Of a stretch of 16,264 bases of DNA, positions 1 to 6,646 are shown piece by piece. Position numbers and translations under genes: made by a program. Source of the DNA: SVQP01 sp045660125 (GTDB lineage: Bacteria; Bacillota; Clostridia; Oscillospirales; CAG-272); assembly GCA_045660125.1 (NCBI GenBank), contig JAZRDG010000092.1, positions 1 through 16,264 on the forward strand, written 5' to 3'. Numbering within the stretch: the stretch's first letter is position 1; the number at the start of each line of letters is the position of its first letter. Under the pieces are notes generated by a model that was not told where the DNA came from, did not search any database, and saw only the letters and a program-made list of their open reading frames with translations.

Positions 1-261
1 GATTTTTACTATGTATTGTTTTGGGAAAAAGCTTTTTCTAATTTTAACTTTTTTAATATCCAAAGGCACCTTGATGGTATATGATACTTCTTTGCCGGAA
101 AAAGTAAGAATTGCCCCCAATAGGTTTTGATCTGTCAATCCCCAATACCCTGAATAAAAATTTGTTCCCTGTAACAAGATTGCAAAAAAGGAACAATTTA
201 AGGATTCTCCTCTATCCAATAAATTTGTTAAAGACTTTGTCATCAATTTTTGATAATACAT
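1..261 (-). CDS. Partial hypothetical protein, N-terminal 87 residues (possible PH-like domain)
   Basis: This is the 5' part of a gene that runs off the left edge of the window. An ATG at 261 is preceded by a good AAGGAG ribosome binding site six bases upstream, and the frame stays open for 87 codons to base 1. The protein begins MYYQKLMTKSLTNLLDRGES and continues with alternating hydrophobic and polar segments, including the stretch GYWGLTDQNLLGAIL and a later basic IKKVKIRKSF. This pattern resembles the short beta-sandwich PH-like domains of clostridial proteins of unknown role, but that is an impression of fold, not a family match. There is no signal peptide or membrane helix in the visible part. 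Codons are strongly AT-rich (TTA, AAA, ATA), unlike the GC-richer genes to the right, which hints at a different origin. Function unknown. Confidence 0.7.
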   Translation of the reverse strand, partial: MYYQKLMTKSLTNLLDRGESLNCSFFAILLQGTNFYSGYWGLTDQNLLGAILTFSGKEVSYTIKVPLDIKKVKIRKSFFPKQYIVKI

Positions 262-288
262 AAGCATCTCCTTTTTATCGCCAGTTTC

Positions 289-307
289 GCCTTTGTATTA
301 CAAAGGC
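289..307. repeat. Perfect 8-bp inverted repeat with 3-base loop
   Basis: The arms GCCTTTGT (289-296) and ACAAAGGC (300-307) are perfectly complementary. It lies between the ribosome binding site of the left-edge gene and the MITE-like element. No T-tract follows on either strand, so it is not a standard terminator. The same string GCCTTTGT followed closely by TACAA recurs inside the neighbouring repeat at about 410-424, suggesting a shared origin. It occupies the place where the promoter of the left-edge gene would be expected; no clear -35/-10 pair is visible there. Confidence 0.5.
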
Positions 308-350
308 ACAGGGCTTAGCCCATACCCCTGAAGAGTACGAACGCAACCAT

Positions 351-475
351 AGGCTCCTTTGTGTAAAGGGAGCTGTCACCGCAGGTGACTGAGGGATTGG
401 TTTCCGTTTGCCTTTGTTTTTACAATCCCTCCGCCTCACATTCGTTCGGCACCTCCCTTTACACAAGGGAGGCTT
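351..475. repeat. MITE-like palindromic intergenic element, about 125 bp
   Basis: The two ends are imperfect inverted repeats: the left end begins AGGCTCCTTTGTGTAAAGGG, and the reverse complement of the right end begins AGCCTCCCTTGTGTAAAGGG. Both arms then run inward to GAGGGATTG. The left arm carries its own perfect hairpin, GTCACC-GCA-GGTGAC (about 374-388). There is no transposase gene, so it would be non-autonomous. From memory, elements of this sequence style are scattered between genes in many gut Clostridia; that is recollection, not a search result. An open frame of 119 codons on the minus strand runs through it but looks like a by-product of the repeat. Confidence 0.75.
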
Positions 476-500
476 TTTGTTAGTTCCATTATAACACAAA

Positions 501-528
501 TCGGCAGAGAAAACAAGTTCTCTGCCGA
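501..528 (-). terminator. Hairpin terminator after the small surface protein
   Basis: An 11-bp perfect stem (TCGGCAGAGAA at 501-511 and its complement at 518-528) encloses a six-base loop. It sits about 80 bases past the stop of the gene ending at 606. On the minus strand it is followed by TTTGTGTT, a broken T-tract. On the plus strand it is followed by AATTTTGTG, so it could work in both directions. It separates the secreted-protein gene from the left-edge gene. Confidence 0.55.
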
Positions 529-605
529 AATTTTGTGCTTGCAAATTCTCCGTTAAGAGTATCACGCCAAATCTGTCGGAGTTTTTTTTATTTCTTAACG
601 AAAGA

Positions 606-1454
606 TCAATCCTTCTTCTTGATGCAAACAGCACCCAGAGCGATCATAGCAACAACTGCGCCAACGCTTACGATGCTGCCGCAGCCCTTCTTTTCCTCGG
701 GCTTTGCAGCGGTAGGCTTCTTGGAGGTAGCCTCGGTCTCTTCCTCGGTCTCGGCCTCAGTGGTAGCAGCCTCGGTGGTGGGAGCTTCGGTCTCTTCCTC
801 TTCCTCAAATCCGCACCAGTTGTAAGCGTCTTCCTCAGCCTTGAACATAGCGATCTCCATCAGGTAGAGAACCTCGCCCTCATCCATGCCGATGGGGTCG
901 ATTCTGAGCTGGGTGATATTGCCTTCCCATGCACCCTCAACGTTGAAGATGAAGTAAACAAAGCCGTTTGCCTCATCGCAGTATTCGCTGACTGCCTTAG
1001 CATCCTCGGTAGGAGCAGTCACGGAGCCTGCACAGTGGTAGATCTCAAAGTCATCGTAGTAGCCATCCTCGGGCACAACGATCTTGAGAACGATAAAGCC
1101 AACCTCCTCACCGGTTAGAGGGGTCAGATCGTACTTTTTGAAGTAGTTGGAATAATTGATGGTGAAGTTGGGGTCTTCGGGATACTTGATGTCAATTCTG
1201 TAGCCTTCCCACTCGCCCTTTTTGGAAACGCCGCTGTTCTTGTTCAGGCCGTTGTTGCCGGACAAGGGGTTGGGCTTGGAGATCAGGTCAAGGTCAAATA
1301 CGAGTCTGTCATTGGTGCGCTCAACGGGAGCAGTGCCCTCTGTGGTAGCTTCTTCGGTGGTCGCTTCGGTGGTTTCTTCGTTTGCATAAACGCAGAGAGC
1401 CATGCAAGAAACCAGCATCAGCATGCAGAGCATCAAAGATAATACTTTTTTCAT
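606..1454 (-). CDS. Small secreted, C-terminally anchored surface protein (CBM-like core)
   Basis: A 282-residue exported protein of unknown ligand. Residues 1-24 form a signal peptide; LVSC at 14-17 would also fit a lipobox, so a lipoprotein is possible. A Thr/Glu-rich stretch (about 25-42) leads to a core of about 170 residues ending in the pattern ITQLRIDP-MDEGEVLYLMEIAMF. That pattern is like carbohydrate-binding beta-sandwich domains, so glycan binding is an inference. Then come an acidic Thr/Glu/Ala linker (about 219-255), the motif KGCGS with Cys258, a hydrophobic segment of about 18 residues and the end KKKD. The same tail occurs on the glycosidase at 12544-15180. The gene has its own consensus promoter and an AAGGAG site six bases before the ATG, and is followed by a hairpin terminator, so it can be transcribed alone. 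Coding certainty is high; function is unknown. Confidence 0.88.
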   Translation of the reverse strand: MKKVLSLMLCMLMLVSCMALCVYANEETTEATTEEATTEGTAPVERTNDRLVFDLDLISKPNPLSGNNGLNKNSGVSKKGEWEGYRIDIKYPEDPNFTINYSNYFKKYDLTPLTGEEVGFIVLKIVVPEDGYYDDFEIYHCAGSVTAPTEDAKAVSEYCDEANGFVYFIFNVEGAWEGNITQLRIDPIGMDEGEVLYLMEIAMFKAEEDAYNWCGFEEEEETEAPTTEAATTEAETEEETEATSKKPTAAKPEEKKGCGSIVSVGAVVAMIALGAVCIKKKD

Positions 1455-1490
1455 AATTTTTCTCCTTAAAATTAAGTAGTATGCAAATTT

Positions 1491-1519
1491 ATTATACAGA
1501 GAATTTTATTGCTTGTCAA
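1491..1519 (-). promoter_or_regulatory. Consensus sigma-A promoter for the surface protein gene
   Basis: On the minus strand TTGACA (1519-1514) is separated by exactly 17 bases from TATAAT (1496-1491), a perfect match to the housekeeping consensus. Transcription would start near 1484, about 30 bases before the ATG at 1454. The promoter begins about 30 bases after the stop of the upstream GNAT-like gene, and no terminator is visible in between, so read-through from the long operon may add to expression. Confidence 0.88.
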
Positions 1520-1546
1520 CAGTTTTTTTGGGAAAAATGCAGTTTT

Positions 1547-1939
1547 TTACTCGCACTTGCAGGAGCAGGGCTTGGTGAAAAATCCGGTCAGATCCATCTC
1601 CCAGCGTCCTTGTGCGTTTTGGCGAAATCCGATTGCCTTGATCAGTCCTTCGTCCTGCACCTCTCCCGTATAGTAAGCAAGATGCACGTCGCAAAGGTCG
1701 ATAAAGTTGAGCGCGGCGCGACCTGCCGTGAACATGGCTTGGTATGCGTCGGCATCGGGCAGCGAGATCAGCGAGTGCACTTCGCCGTGATCCGCGTAAA
1801 TGTTAAACTGGCAAACACCCGAAAATTTGCCCTCGTCCCAAACGCTGTAGCAAAAATCCTCGGGCAGAAATTCCACACCGCAAAGGCGGCAGATCTCTTG
1901 CTGCGTGGGCTTGTCCTGAATCGGTTTGACCTCAAACAT
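1547..1939 (-). CDS. GNAT-like acetyltransferase-fold protein with Cys-rich tail
   Basis: A 130-residue protein that recalls a family of short GNAT-like proteins common in Oscillospirales. Recognisable parts are the central GVCQFNIYADHGEVHSLI, the helix GRAALNFIDLCDVH, and LIKAIGFR followed by WEMDLTGFF, which resemble the beta-strand and acetyl-CoA-binding half of the fold. It is shorter than a full GNAT domain, and I cannot point to a clear acetyl-CoA pyrophosphate loop, so activity is uncertain. The protein ends in CSCKCE; these clustered cysteines could bind metal. The ATG at 1939 lies inside the last codons of the RluB-type gene (8-base overlap), and its ribosome binding site GAAAGGAGAG is also inside that gene, so translation is probably coupled. 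Last gene of the long minus-strand block. Confidence 0.8.
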   Translation of the reverse strand: MFEVKPIQDKPTQQEICRLCGVEFLPEDFCYSVWDEGKFSGVCQFNIYADHGEVHSLISLPDADAYQAMFTAGRAALNFIDLCDVHLAYYTGEVQDEGLIKAIGFRQNAQGRWEMDLTGFFTKPCSCKCE

Positions 1940-2666
1940 GGTCTCTCTCTCCTTTCAAGTAAGCGATCTGGTTGCCGCTCAGGCGCGCGTACTTGCCCTC
2001 GGGCAAATCGCCCAGCTCAAGCTCGCCGATGGCAACGCGCACAAGCTGCTTGACGCGCAAGGACTGCAGCTCGCAAATGCGGCGGATCTGGCGGTTACGC
2101 CCCTCGTAAAGCGTCATCTCCAGCAGCGTCTCGTGCTCACCCTCTGCAAGCTTGCGCACGCGAATGGGCTGCGTTAAGTAGCCGTCCAGCTCGGTGGGCG
2201 CACCAAGACCGGTCATTTGCGCGGTGGTGGGGTGACCCGCTACCAGCACGTGATAGATCTTGGGGATATCGTGGCGCGGATGCGTCAGGCGGTTGGCAAG
2301 CTCGCCGTCGTTGGTCATGAGCAAAAGCCCGGAGGAGTCCATGTCAAGTCTGCCTACGGGATAGACGCGCGTTCCTACGCTGCGTGTCAGCTCGGCAACG
2401 GTCGGGCGACCCTTTTCGTCGGACATAGTGGTCACAAAGCCGCGCGGCTTGTGCAGCATCAGGTAAACCTTGCCCGCCTTTTTGGGGAGCGTGATGCGCT
2501 TGCCTGCGTATTCCACCACGTCGGTGCCGGGAATGATCTTTTGTCCAAGCTCGGCAACTACGCCGTTGACCTTGACGCGGCCCTTTTTAATTTCTTCCTC
2601 TGCCGCGCGGCGCGAGAGCACGCCGCAATCGGTAAAGTATTTTGCAAGTCTGATCGGTTCGTTCAT
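1932..2666 (-). CDS. rluB: RluB/RsuA-type rRNA pseudouridine synthase
   Basis: A 244-residue enzyme that isomerises uridine to pseudouridine in rRNA. An S4 RNA-binding domain occupies about residues 5-50 (RLAKYFTDCGVLSRRAAEEE), followed by the synthase domain. The signature VGRLDMDSSGLLLMTNDGE (about 104-122) contains the catalytic Asp108 in GRLD. Further family motifs are LMLHKPRGFVTT (about 69-80) and EGRNRQIRR near 188. Length and layout fit the large-subunit RluB group rather than RluA. Its ATG overlaps the stop of the carboxypeptidase gene (ATGA), with AAAGGAACTTTT just before it, so the two are coupled. A dac gene next to an rsuA/rluB-type gene is also found in Bacillus. Which uridine is modified cannot be told from sequence alone. 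Confidence 0.95.
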   Translation of the reverse strand: MNEPIRLAKYFTDCGVLSRRAAEEEIKKGRVKVNGVVAELGQKIIPGTDVVEYAGKRITLPKKAGKVYLMLHKPRGFVTTMSDEKGRPTVAELTRSVGTRVYPVGRLDMDSSGLLLMTNDGELANRLTHPRHDIPKIYHVLVAGHPTTAQMTGLGAPTELDGYLTQPIRVRKLAEGEHETLLEMTLYEGRNRQIRRICELQSLRVKQLVRVAIGELELGDLPEGKYARLSGNQIAYLKGERDHV

Positions 2667-3832
2667 AAAAGTTCCTTTATTATTTCAAGTAGCGTGCGCA
2701 GCCATGAGAGTGGCGTGCGCTGTTTTTCTTTGATTGGTACGCTGTAGGTCGCCAAAAGCGGTACGCGCGCGATGACCTCGCCGTCCAGCATCCACACAGC
2801 CTCGCCCATCCTCTCGTCCGCAAGCACGGGCGCGTAGGCAAAATGCGGCGCGCTGAGCGTGCACGTGATCTCGCCGCGCTCGCGCGGCAGCGTAAGAGAC
2901 ACGTCAGCCTCGGGGCGCAGATGCACCTCGCTTTGCATGCCGCCCACAACGGGAACGGCACCCATAAATGTGCCTTGCTCTGCAAGCGTGACGCGCTCAA
3001 ATGCGGCAAAGCCTCCTTCGTGCAGCGCAGTATGCGTGCGCCAGTCGTCGGGGCAATCCAGCGTTACGCAAACAAGGCGCACGCCCTCGCGCTCGGCAGC
3101 GCTGACAAGGCAGCGTCCGCTCTTTTTGGTAAAGCCGGTTTTGACGCCGATGCAGCCGTCCAGCATGGAGAGCAGCTTGTTATGATTGCGCAGCACGCGC
3201 GCCCCCTCTTGCTCGCGCAGGGGGATGACCTTTTTCTTGGTGGAAACGATACGCAAAAAATCCTGGTTTTCAAGCGCGTGCGCCGTAATCACGGCAAGAT
3301 CGTAGGCGCTTGTATAGTGCCCCTTGGCGTCAAGTCCGTGTGGATTGGCAAATTGCGTGTTGCCAAGACCCAGCGCGGCAGCCTTTTGGTTCATCAGCGC
3401 GGCAAAGCCCTCAATGCTGCCTGCCGTGTGATAGGCAAGCGCAGCAGCGGCATCGTTGGCAGAGGACAGCATGAGCGCGTAAAGCAGCTGCTCTACGGTC
3501 AACCGCTCGCCCTCGTACAGATACACCGACGAGCCTTCAACGCCCACGGCACGTGCATCCACGCATACCGTCTGCGCAAGGTCACACTGCTCAATGACCA
3601 CAAGCGCGGTCATGATCTTGGTAGTGGACGCCATGGGCATACGGGTATGGGCATGCTGCTCGTACAGCACGCGTCCGCTCTCGGCATCGATCAATATCGC
3701 CGCCTTTGCAGCTGTGGGTGCGGGAACGGTCACGTCTGCGTCAAGCGCAGACGTGGGCATAGGACAGCCAAGCGCGCAAAGCGCAAGGCAAAGCAGCGCG
3801 CAAAGTGCGCAGGTGATCGGATTTTTTTGCAT
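2663..3832 (-). CDS. dacF: D-alanyl-D-alanine carboxypeptidase, DacF/PBP5 type (peptidase S11)
   Basis: A 389-residue penicillin-binding protein that trims the terminal D-Ala from peptidoglycan stem peptides outside the membrane. A signal peptide covers about residues 1-30. All three active-site motifs are present: STTK with nucleophile Ser69 and Lys72, SAN at 124-126, and KTG at 231-233. A C-terminal beta-rich domain (about 285-375) and an amphipathic end (SWLRTLLEIIKELL) fit peripheral membrane attachment as in PBP5. In Bacillus, relatives DacB and DacF act in spore cortex formation; the neighbouring gerW/ytfJ gene makes a sporulation role plausible here, but a vegetative role cannot be excluded. 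The 62-base gap upstream contains a weak promoter candidate; the ribosome binding site is a poor GGGGGT. Confidence 0.95.
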   Translation of the reverse strand: MQKNPITCALCALLCLALCALGCPMPTSALDADVTVPAPTAAKAAILIDAESGRVLYEQHAHTRMPMASTTKIMTALVVIEQCDLAQTVCVDARAVGVEGSSVYLYEGERLTVEQLLYALMLSSANDAAAALAYHTAGSIEGFAALMNQKAAALGLGNTQFANPHGLDAKGHYTSAYDLAVITAHALENQDFLRIVSTKKKVIPLREQEGARVLRNHNKLLSMLDGCIGVKTGFTKKSGRCLVSAAEREGVRLVCVTLDCPDDWRTHTALHEGGFAAFERVTLAEQGTFMGAVPVVGGMQSEVHLRPEADVSLTLPRERGEITCTLSAPHFAYAPVLADERMGEAVWMLDGEVIARVPLLATYSVPIKEKQRTPLSWLRTLLEIIKELL

Positions 3833-3859
3833 AGTACCCCCGTGTCAAGTGCCGTATTT

Positions 3860-3868
3860 GTTATAACA
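3860..3868 (-). promoter_or_regulatory. Weak extended -10 candidate for the carboxypeptidase gene
   Basis: The minus strand reads TGTTATAAC, an extended -10 with one mismatch, about 30 bases before the start at 3832. No good -35 lies 17 bases upstream. It is flanked by the complementary pentamers GTGCC and GGCAC, which could form a hairpin around it. A forespore-specific promoter or simple operon read-through are alternatives. Confidence 0.25.
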
Positions 3869-3894
3869 TATGGCACAAGGGCAGGGAGTATGTC

Positions 3895-4347
3895 TTATTC
3901 GCCCTTGTTCTCGGATTCGATTGCAGGCTGGATTTCGCCGTCCTGCTTCATCTCAGCGAACTTGTCAAAGATCATCTTGAGACGGTAAACGATATCGGGC
4001 GTGCGCTCCAGCAGATCTGCTACCTGCTCAATGGTGTCCTTGGGTGCCTTCTGACCTACGTTGATCATTTCAACGCGACCCTCGTGGCTGATGACCAGGA
4101 AGCCCACGGGCTGCACGGAAAGACCGGTGCCGCCGCCACCGCCGAAGTTCTTGGCAGCGGATTCCTTTTTGCCGTCAAAATCCAAGCCGCCCGAGGCAAA
4201 GCCCATAGAGATCTTGGAAACGGGAATGATGGTCACGCCGTTGGAGGTTTCCATGGGCGTGCCGATGACCGTGTTGGCATCGATGATGGAGCGGATGTTT
4301 TCAAGGGATTCCTTGATGATTTCTTGGATCTTGTTATTCTCAGACAT
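3895..4347 (-). CDS. ytfJ: Sporulation protein GerW/YtfJ
   Basis: A 150-residue member of the GerW (YtfJ) family, known from Bacillus as a forespore-expressed protein needed for normal germination; its biochemical action is not established. The typical core is visible: an N-terminal helix, NGVTIIPVSKISMGFASGG (about residues 37-55), a flexible FGGGGGTG loop, and QPVGFLVISHEGRVEMINVG. An in-frame ATG at 4365 would add six residues but has no ribosome binding site; the AAAGGAA site lies between the two ATGs and serves the one at 4347, which is chosen here. The DUF2953 gene lies 28 bases upstream; Bacillus ytfI (DUF2953) and ytfJ are likewise neighbours. Its presence is the best sign that the organism makes endospores. 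Confidence 0.93.
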   Translation of the reverse strand: MSENNKIQEIIKESLENIRSIIDANTVIGTPMETSNGVTIIPVSKISMGFASGGLDFDGKKESAAKNFGGGGGTGLSVQPVGFLVISHEGRVEMINVGQKAPKDTIEQVADLLERTPDIVYRLKMIFDKFAEMKQDGEIQPAIESENKGE

Positions 4348-4375
4348 ACGAAAAGTTCCTTTCATATATGTAATT

Positions 4376-5161
4376 TCATTGATTTTCGGGTTTTGGGGAT
4401 GCCGCCTTGATCATCAAGGTGTCCTTGTGTCGCAGCACCACGGGGATCAGGGGAAGGACGGTTTGCAGCGTACGGAATACGCTGAAGGATACGATCAGGG
4501 AAAAATCGGTGCGTGTTTTCTCGCCCGTGTAATCGGGGCGGATATCCACGTCGGTTTTGCGTACGCGCAGCACGGCGTGTGCGTCAATGACGGCAAGCAG
4601 CTGCGTCACGGCAGCCCAGATGCCACCGCAAAGCAGAGCGGTCTGCGCCGCGTCCTTGCCAACCACGTCCATATGCAGCCTGCATACGTGCACGTGCAGA
4701 CCCTTGCGCGTGCCCTCGAAAAAGGCATCGATCAGCTCTGCAACCATGCGCAGCAGCACCTCCACGTCAAGCTTATCCTGCGGCTTGGCAGCCTTGGGCT
4801 TTGCGGTGGTGGGGGGCGGCGTTTTCTTTTTTTGCGATTTGCTTTGCGCGTATTTTTGCATCAGTGCGCGGTAAAGCGCGTGCTGCCGCACCATTTCAAG
4901 GTAGTCCTCTGCGTGGCGTGCGTATTTCTTGGCGGCGCGCTCGGCTTTTTTCTTGGTATAGGTGCGCAATCTGCGCAGTTTTTTGGGGGGACGGGGAACG
5001 GTGGCTACCTTGATACCGCCCACGTACAGCTTGAAAAACAGCGTGTCGCGGTAGCCGACCTTGAGCTTGACGCGCAGGGCAAGCAACGCAAACACCAACG
5101 CGGCAGCGAGCATGATCAACGCTGCTATGACGATCAGCGCGATCTTAAGTCCTTGTGGCAT
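4376..5161 (-). CDS. DUF2953 membrane protein (YtfI-like)
   Basis: A 261-residue membrane protein of unknown function. One clear membrane helix covers about residues 7-29, and the rest is probably on one side of the membrane. A strongly basic segment (about 60-125) includes PPKKLRRLRTYTKKK and a Lys/Pro-rich stretch SKSQKKKTPPPTTAKPKA. The C-terminal half matches the DUF2953 style: LLCGGIWAAVTQLLAVID, then VDIRPDYTGEKTRTDFSLIV. In Bacillus the DUF2953 gene ytfI sits beside ytfJ, the same arrangement as here, so a linked sporulation role is likely. The start is supported by AAAGGAGG five bases before the ATG. Gaps are 34 bases to scpB upstream and 28 bases to the chosen ytfJ start downstream. 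Confidence 0.85.
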   Translation of the reverse strand: MPQGLKIALIVIAALIMLAAALVFALLALRVKLKVGYRDTLFFKLYVGGIKVATVPRPPKKLRRLRTYTKKKAERAAKKYARHAEDYLEMVRQHALYRALMQKYAQSKSQKKKTPPPTTAKPKAAKPQDKLDVEVLLRMVAELIDAFFEGTRKGLHVHVCRLHMDVVGKDAAQTALLCGGIWAAVTQLLAVIDAHAVLRVRKTDVDIRPDYTGEKTRTDFSLIVSFSVFRTLQTVLPLIPVVLRHKDTLMIKAASPKPENQ

Positions 5162-5195
5162 GGCAGCCTCCTTTCCGTGAATTTGCGTTTGACTC

Positions 5196-5843
5196 TCAGA
5201 TCTCCGCGCGGGTGTCGTCGTCTGCTACCTCGGCGTATTCACCCTCGGGCAGCGCTTCCTCTGCAGGCTCATCCAGCTGCATCTCCACCTGCTCGGCTTG
5301 TGCCGCTGCAATGCTCAGCGCCTCTGTTTCGGGCAGCTCGGAGAGTGAATTCAAGCCAAACACGCGCAGGAATTTGTCGGTGGTTACGTACAGCATGGGG
5401 CGACCGGGCGCGTCCATTCTGCCGCAAGCCTCGATCAGATTCTTATCCAAGAGAGAGCCCACCGCATAAGAGCTGTCCACGCCGCGCACTGCGTCCACGT
5501 AAGCACGGGTCACGGGCTGATTGTAGGCAACGATGGCAAGCACCTCCAGGGAGGATGCGGACAAGTTGCCGCCGCGCTTGATGCCAAGCGCCTCGCGGAT
5601 ATAGGGCAGGTATTGCTCCTTGGTGGTCAGCTGGCAGGTCTCGGGCAGACAAAGCATCATAATGCCTCTGCCGGCTTTTTCGTATTCCTTTGCCATGTGC
5701 TCGCAAAACAGGCGCACGTCCGAGGCGCTCAGCCCCAGCACCTCTGCAAGCTTATCGTATTTCACGGGATATCCGGCTGCAAACAGGATCGCCTCAATGG
5801 CTTCGCCGATATCCGAAATGGAAGGCATTTGTTGTTCGTTCAT
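5196..5843 (-). CDS. scpB: Segregation and condensation protein B
   Basis: A 215-residue ScpB, which forms dimers that bind the ScpA kleisin in the SMC-ScpAB complex for chromosome condensation and segregation. Family features are the N-terminal winged-helix start IEAILFAAGYPV (about 15-26), LSASSLEVLAIVAYNQPVTR (about 94-113), and AVGSLLDKNLIEACGRMDAPGRP (about 131-153). The end from about 170 is acidic and Ala/Glu-rich, longer than the conserved core and probably disordered. Its ATG overlaps the scpA stop codon (ATGA), so synthesis of the two partners is probably coupled. Confidence 0.96.
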   Translation of the reverse strand: MNEQQMPSISDIGEAIEAILFAAGYPVKYDKLAEVLGLSASDVRLFCEHMAKEYEKAGRGIMMLCLPETCQLTTKEQYLPYIREALGIKRGGNLSASSLEVLAIVAYNQPVTRAYVDAVRGVDSSYAVGSLLDKNLIEACGRMDAPGRPMLYVTTDKFLRVFGLNSLSELPETEALSIAAAQAEQVEMQLDEPAEEALPEGEYAEVADDDTRAEI

Positions 5844-6634
5844 GCGGGTGCTACCTCACTGTCTTGTTTTTGGGGTTGTCTTTGGTCTGCGGGAATGGGA
5901 TTGATGCGCAATCTCGCGCCCGAGCGGTAGATCGAGTGCTCGTCGGCGTCCTCGTCGTCAAGCAGCACGTCGCGCACCTTGAGCAGCTCTAAAACGCCTA
6001 AGAAAATGGCGATCATATCGGCATGCGAGACCGAGTCGGAAAGCAGCTCCTCGATCGGCGTCCATTCCTTTTTCTTCATGCGGTGCAAAATGCCCACGAT
6101 CTTGGCTTCTACAGGTACGATGGGCTTGGAGATCATGGGGGAGAATACCACCTTTTCCTTGCCCTCGTTTGCCTCGTTGTAGGCAATGATGCGGCGCACT
6201 GCGGCGCAAAGGCTTGTGACCTGCTGGTCGTCCACGAAGGTCTTATCGATCGAAATTTCGTCCGTGTCCTTGACCATTCTGCCGCTGTAGCGCTCAAAGC
6301 GCACCTTGAGCTTTGCAGCACCCTCTTTTGCCTGCTGGTATTTCAGCAGCGCGTCAGCCAGCTCGGCACGGGGGTCCTTTTCCTCTGCCTTTTCGTCGCG
6401 CGGCAAAAGCATCTTGGTCTTGATCAGAATCAGCTCGCTTGCCATGACCAAGAATTCCGAGGCGACCTCAAGATCCAGCTTCTGCGCCTCCCGGATGTAG
6501 GCAAGATACTGGTCACAGATCAGCGCGATCGGAATATCCTGAATGCTGACCTTGTTTTTCTGTATCAGGGTCAGGAGCAAATCAAGCGGACCGTCAAAGT
6601 CAAATGATTCAATTTTATACTTTAATTCAGCCAT
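5840..6634 (-). CDS. scpA: Segregation and condensation protein A (kleisin)
   Basis: A 264-residue ScpA, the kleisin subunit that bridges the SMC head domains. The N-terminal signature is clear: FDFDGPLDLLLTLIQKNKV (about 11-29), IPIALICDQYLAYI, then SEFLVMASELILIKTKMLLP (about 59-78). A charged middle region and a C-terminal winged-helix part (VSHADMIAIFLGVLELLKVRDV) follow. Length is usual for the family. The gene begins 12 bases after the site-2-protease homologue and has only a weak GGCGGT ribosome binding site, so it probably depends on translation of the upstream gene. Confidence 0.96.
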   Translation of the reverse strand: MAELKYKIESFDFDGPLDLLLTLIQKNKVSIQDIPIALICDQYLAYIREAQKLDLEVASEFLVMASELILIKTKMLLPRDEKAEEKDPRAELADALLKYQQAKEGAAKLKVRFERYSGRMVKDTDEISIDKTFVDDQQVTSLCAAVRRIIAYNEANEGKEKVVFSPMISKPIVPVEAKIVGILHRMKKKEWTPIEELLSDSVSHADMIAIFLGVLELLKVRDVLLDDEDADEHSIYRSGARLRINPIPADQRQPQKQDSEVAPA

Positions 6635-6646
6635 ATTATACCGCCA

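Noticed and set aside
275..634. 119-codon minus-strand frame across the MITE-like element
   Set aside because: It is made largely of the repeat sequence and a terminator hairpin, and such repeats regularly give false open frames.
606..689. LPxTG-type sortase signal on the surface protein
   Set aside because: No LPxTG-like pentapeptide precedes the hydrophobic segment; the conserved feature is a Gly-Cys motif instead.
4348..4365. Upstream ATG of the gerW/ytfJ gene
   Set aside because: No ribosome binding site precedes it; the AAAGGAA site lies after it and serves the ATG at 4347.
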